Shown in pieces: positions 5,786 through 7,805 of a stretch of 7,805 nt of DNA. Source of the stretch: an uncultured Lachnospiraceae bacterium (GTDB lineage Bacteria > Bacillota_A > Clostridia > Lachnospirales > Lachnospiraceae); the NCBI GenBank assembly GCA_902767195.1, contig CACXGS010000215.1, forward strand, positions 1-7,805, in the 5' to 3' direction. The notes beneath the pieces were generated by a model. That model saw nothing but the letters and a program-made list of their open reading frames with translations, was not told where the DNA came from and searched no databases. Numbering within the stretch: position 1 is the stretch's first letter; each line of letters begins with the position of its first letter. The position numbers and the translations under genes are program-made.

Positions 5786-7760
5786 GATCAAACTGAACAT
5801 CTGTTACGGCTGCATGAGAAAACTGGAGGAGGGACAGCAGATCTGTCCCTCCTGCGGCTATGACAGCAATGCATCGCAGAACGGAGAGGATATGCTGCCG
5901 GAAGGGACGGTCCTATTCCGGAAGTATCTGATCGGCCGGGCGATCGGCCGCGGCGGTTTCGGAATCACTTATCTGGGCTATGACCTGGAACTGCAGCTGA
6001 AAGTGGCGATTAAGGAATATTTCCCTGTCGGTATCTGCGTACGCTCTTCCCAGAGCTACAACGTTGTCAGGGCCAGTATCGGGGAAGATAACACTGCATT
6101 CTCAAAAGGCTGCGAGGTGTTTCTGGATGAGGCGCGAACTCTGGCAAAGATCAGCAGCCCGAATATCGTGCATGTGCGGGACTTCTTCCGGGAACATGGA
6201 ACGGCATACATCGTGATGGATTATGTCGATGGGATCACCCTGAAAGCGGAGATGAAGAAAAACGGCGGGAAACTGCCGCCAGAGCGGGTCCTTTCGTTAG
6301 TGATACCGTTGATCTCACAGCTGGAACAGCTGCATCGGGAAAGAATTATCCATCGGGATATCAAGCCGGACAACGTGATGCTGGTAAAGGACTCGCAGGG
6401 AGAACATCTGGTGCTGCTGGACTTCGGCTCAGCTCGGGAATATGTGTCGAAGGAAACAAAGAGTCTGACCAGTATCGTGACACACGGCTTTTCGCCTCTG
6501 GAACAGTACAGCAGTATCGGGCGTCAGGGCCCCTACACGGATGTCTATGCGCTCAGCGCAACGATTTACAATGCCGTTACCGGCATTGTTCCGCCCCCGG
6601 CCAGCGACAGAAACATTGATAATGTGCCCCTGAGAGGCATCACGGAAAGCGGCATCAGCATTGCGCCGGAGGTCGAAACGGCGATCCTGCACGGCATGAC
6701 GCTCAGAAGCGAAAGCAGGACCCAGACCATGGGGCAGCTTCTGGAAGAGTTGAAAAACGGGAACCGCTTGGAAGGAGAAAAGAACGGAACAGACTTCTCG
6801 CATGATGAGAAAGGGCCAAGCGGAGATTCAAAAAAACAGAACCCGGAAGAGACCAAAAGGAATCGGCCAGTATCAACCAAATTCATGGCAGCTTTCGCTG
6901 TAGGGGCAGTTCTGGTGGCGGGAATCTATTTCGGTTTTCTACGGGAGCCGAACGATCCGGACCTGAAACCGGAAACCTCAAAGGAAACAACCGTAGTCTC
7001 ATCGGAGATTTCTCCGGAGACGCCTGCTCCTACAGTAGTGCCTTTGCCCACCCTGGCTCCGACACCGACACCCTCTCCCACGCCGACTCCGACACCCACC
7101 CCTGTGGTGGAAGAACAGCCCACTATAGAGACTATGGCTTATGAAAACGGAGACACCTATGTCGGAGAAATGAAAAACGGACTGAGAAACGGACAGGGGG
7201 CCATGACCTATGCAAATGGTGATGTCTATGAGGGCGAATGGATAAACGATAAGAAGAATGGCCAAGAAGGGACCATGACTTATGCAAATGGCAGTGTCTA
7301 TAAGGGAGAATGGAAAGATGACAAACGCAGCGGGAAAGGGGAAATGAAGTATGAAACTCTCAGCGGCCAGCAGTACTATGACGGCATGTGGAAAAATGAT
7401 TGTCGCGAAGGCAGAGGAAAAATGGTCTTTTTCGATGGCGCAACGTATGAAGGCGAATGGAAAGATGATAAAATAAATGGCGAGGGTACAATGACATATG
7501 CCGACGGCAGTACCTATAAGGGCACATGGATAAATGACAAGTACAACGGTCAGGGAACAATGACTTGGACAAACAACGAGCAATATATCGGTGAATGGAA
7601 AGATAATAAGAGGGAAGGAAAAGGGGTTTATACCTACGCCGATGGCAGTATTTATGATGGTTATTGGAAAGCGGGAGTGAAAAACGGTCAGGGAACGATG
7701 ACGAACACCGACGGCAGCGTTCAAAAGGGTGAATGGAGAGATGGACATTTTATGGGATAA
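5769..7760 (+). CDS. membrane Ser/Thr protein kinase with zinc ribbon and extracellular MORN repeats
   Basis: A 663-residue protein; GAGAGGAA precedes the ATG by 6 bases. Residues 12-29 form a zinc ribbon (CYGC...CPSC). The kinase domain covers about 53-328: Gly-rich loop GRGGFG (60-65), catalytic Lys82 in VAIKEYFP, helix-C Glu121, HRDIKPDN (195-202), DFG (218-220), a Ser/Thr-rich activation segment and GFSPLEQY (240-247) in place of the APE motif. All catalytic residues are present, so it should be active. A Lys/Arg-rich juxtamembrane stretch leads to one membrane helix at about 372-390. Outside follow a Pro/Thr linker (about 415-446) and eight MORN-type repeats plus a partial ninth (462-663). 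The plan resembles PknB-type sensor kinases with the ectodomain replaced by MORN repeats. It probably phosphorylates Thr/Ser on partners recognised by FHA domains; the double-FHA exporter and the VWA-FHA protein nearby are the obvious candidates (inference). The ligand is unknown. Confidence 0.92.
   Translation: MAEDHEIKLNICYGCMRKLEEGQQICPSCGYDSNASQNGEDMLPEGTVLFRKYLIGRAIGRGGFGITYLGYDLELQLKVAIKEYFPVGICVRSSQSYNVVRASIGEDNTAFSKGCEVFLDEARTLAKISSPNIVHVRDFFREHGTAYIVMDYVDGITLKAEMKKNGGKLPPERVLSLVIPLISQLEQLHRERIIHRDIKPDNVMLVKDSQGEHLVLLDFGSAREYVSKETKSLTSIVTHGFSPLEQYSSIGRQGPYTDVYALSATIYNAVTGIVPPPASDRNIDNVPLRGITESGISIAPEVETAILHGMTLRSESRTQTMGQLLEELKNGNRLEGEKNGTDFSHDEKGPSGDSKKQNPEETKRNRPVSTKFMAAFAVGAVLVAGIYFGFLREPNDPDLKPETSKETTVVSSEISPETPAPTVVPLPTLAPTPTPSPTPTPTPTPVVEEQPTIETMAYENGDTYVGEMKNGLRNGQGAMTYANGDVYEGEWINDKKNGQEGTMTYANGSVYKGEWKDDKRSGKGEMKYETLSGQQYYDGMWKNDCREGRGKMVFFDGATYEGEWKDDKINGEGTMTYADGSTYKGTWINDKYNGQGTMTWTNNEQYIGEWKDNKREGKGVYTYADGSIYDGYWKAGVKNGQGTMTNTDGSVQKGEWRDGHFMG
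7059..7103 (+). repeat. Pro-Thr/Ser codon repeat (extracellular linker of the kinase)
   Basis: Fifteen codons encode PTPTPSPTPTPTPTP, using CCG/CCC/CCT alternating with ACA/ACT/ACC/TCT. This is a flexible, extended linker between membrane helix and MORN array. The imperfect short-period DNA repeat could change length by slippage in 6-base steps without breaking the frame. Confidence 0.8.
7152..7757 (+). repeat. tandem MORN-repeat array (about 8.6 units of roughly 69 bases)
   Basis: Units follow the form xYxGEWKxDKxxGxGxMxYxxG, mostly 23 residues: 462-484, 485-508 (24, one extra residue at QEG), 509-533 (25), 534-557 (24), 558-580, 581-603, 604-626, 627-649 and a partial unit at 650-663. The second and third units are the most alike at DNA level, sharing ATGCAAATGG near 7209 and 7280, which suggests recent duplication. 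MORN repeats form beta-hairpin rods; eukaryotic ones mediate lipid or protein contacts, and the bacterial extracellular role is poorly defined. Confidence 0.85.
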
Positions 7761-7805
7761 ACCAATTACCTATATCCGGAATCTCGAACATGAAATCTTG
7801 AATGC

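Noticed and set aside
6999..7748. 249-codon minus-strand frame opposite the MORN array
   Set aside because: Its periodic Phe-Pro/His pattern is simply the complement of the MORN repeats; the repeat structure keeps the antisense frame open.
1..7805. CRISPR, IS element, integrase, riboswitch or tRNA
   Set aside because: No regularly spaced direct repeats with spacers, transposase or integrase motifs, cloverleaf or conserved riboswitch core was recognised on either strand.

Overview
The window looks like chromosomal DNA from a low-to-mid GC Gram-positive anaerobe, most likely a gut Clostridia member (Lachnospiraceae or Oscillospiraceae type). This is inference from strong AGGAGG-type ribosome binding sites, sigma-A-like promoters, a Pro/Thr-rich linker in an exported domain, a CxxCG...LGH cysteine motif common in clostridial surface proteins, and a kinase of the KEYFP / GFSPLEQY class. 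No phage, IS, tRNA, rRNA or CRISPR signal was seen.

Layout. Bases 2-31 look like the last codons of an upstream gene. 43-1701 (+) encodes an exported von Willebrand A-like protein with a cysteine-rich stalk, one membrane helix and a cytoplasmic FHA domain. 1702-1972 is a convergent intergenic region with several hairpins; the clear intrinsic terminator at 1908-1948 serves the minus-strand gene. 1973-4288 (-) encodes an ABCG-type half-transporter with two N-terminal FHA domains. 4289-4558 is a divergent promoter region with an extended -10 promoter on each strand and a perfect 10-bp inverted repeat over the transporter promoter. 4559-5647 (+) encodes a small secreted YD-repeat protein. 5648-5768 carries a -10 box and a Pro/Thr-coding remnant. 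5769-7760 (+) encodes a membrane Ser/Thr kinase: zinc ribbon, kinase domain, one membrane helix, Pro/Thr linker and an extracellular array of MORN repeats. The last 45 bases hold nothing recognisable.

How it may fit together. Two of the four complete proteins carry phosphothreonine-reading FHA domains (three in total), and a third is a Ser/Thr kinase. The closest known parallel is mycobacterial Rv1747, a double-FHA ABC exporter controlled by the kinase PknF. The inferred model is an envelope-sensing phospho-relay. The outward MORN array (kinase) and outward VWA-like domain (FHA protein) sample the cell surface or a secreted partner such as the YD-repeat protein. The kinase then phosphorylates partners that are read by FHA domains, gating the ABC exporter. 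Domain assignments rest on visible motifs; the functional coupling is hypothesis.
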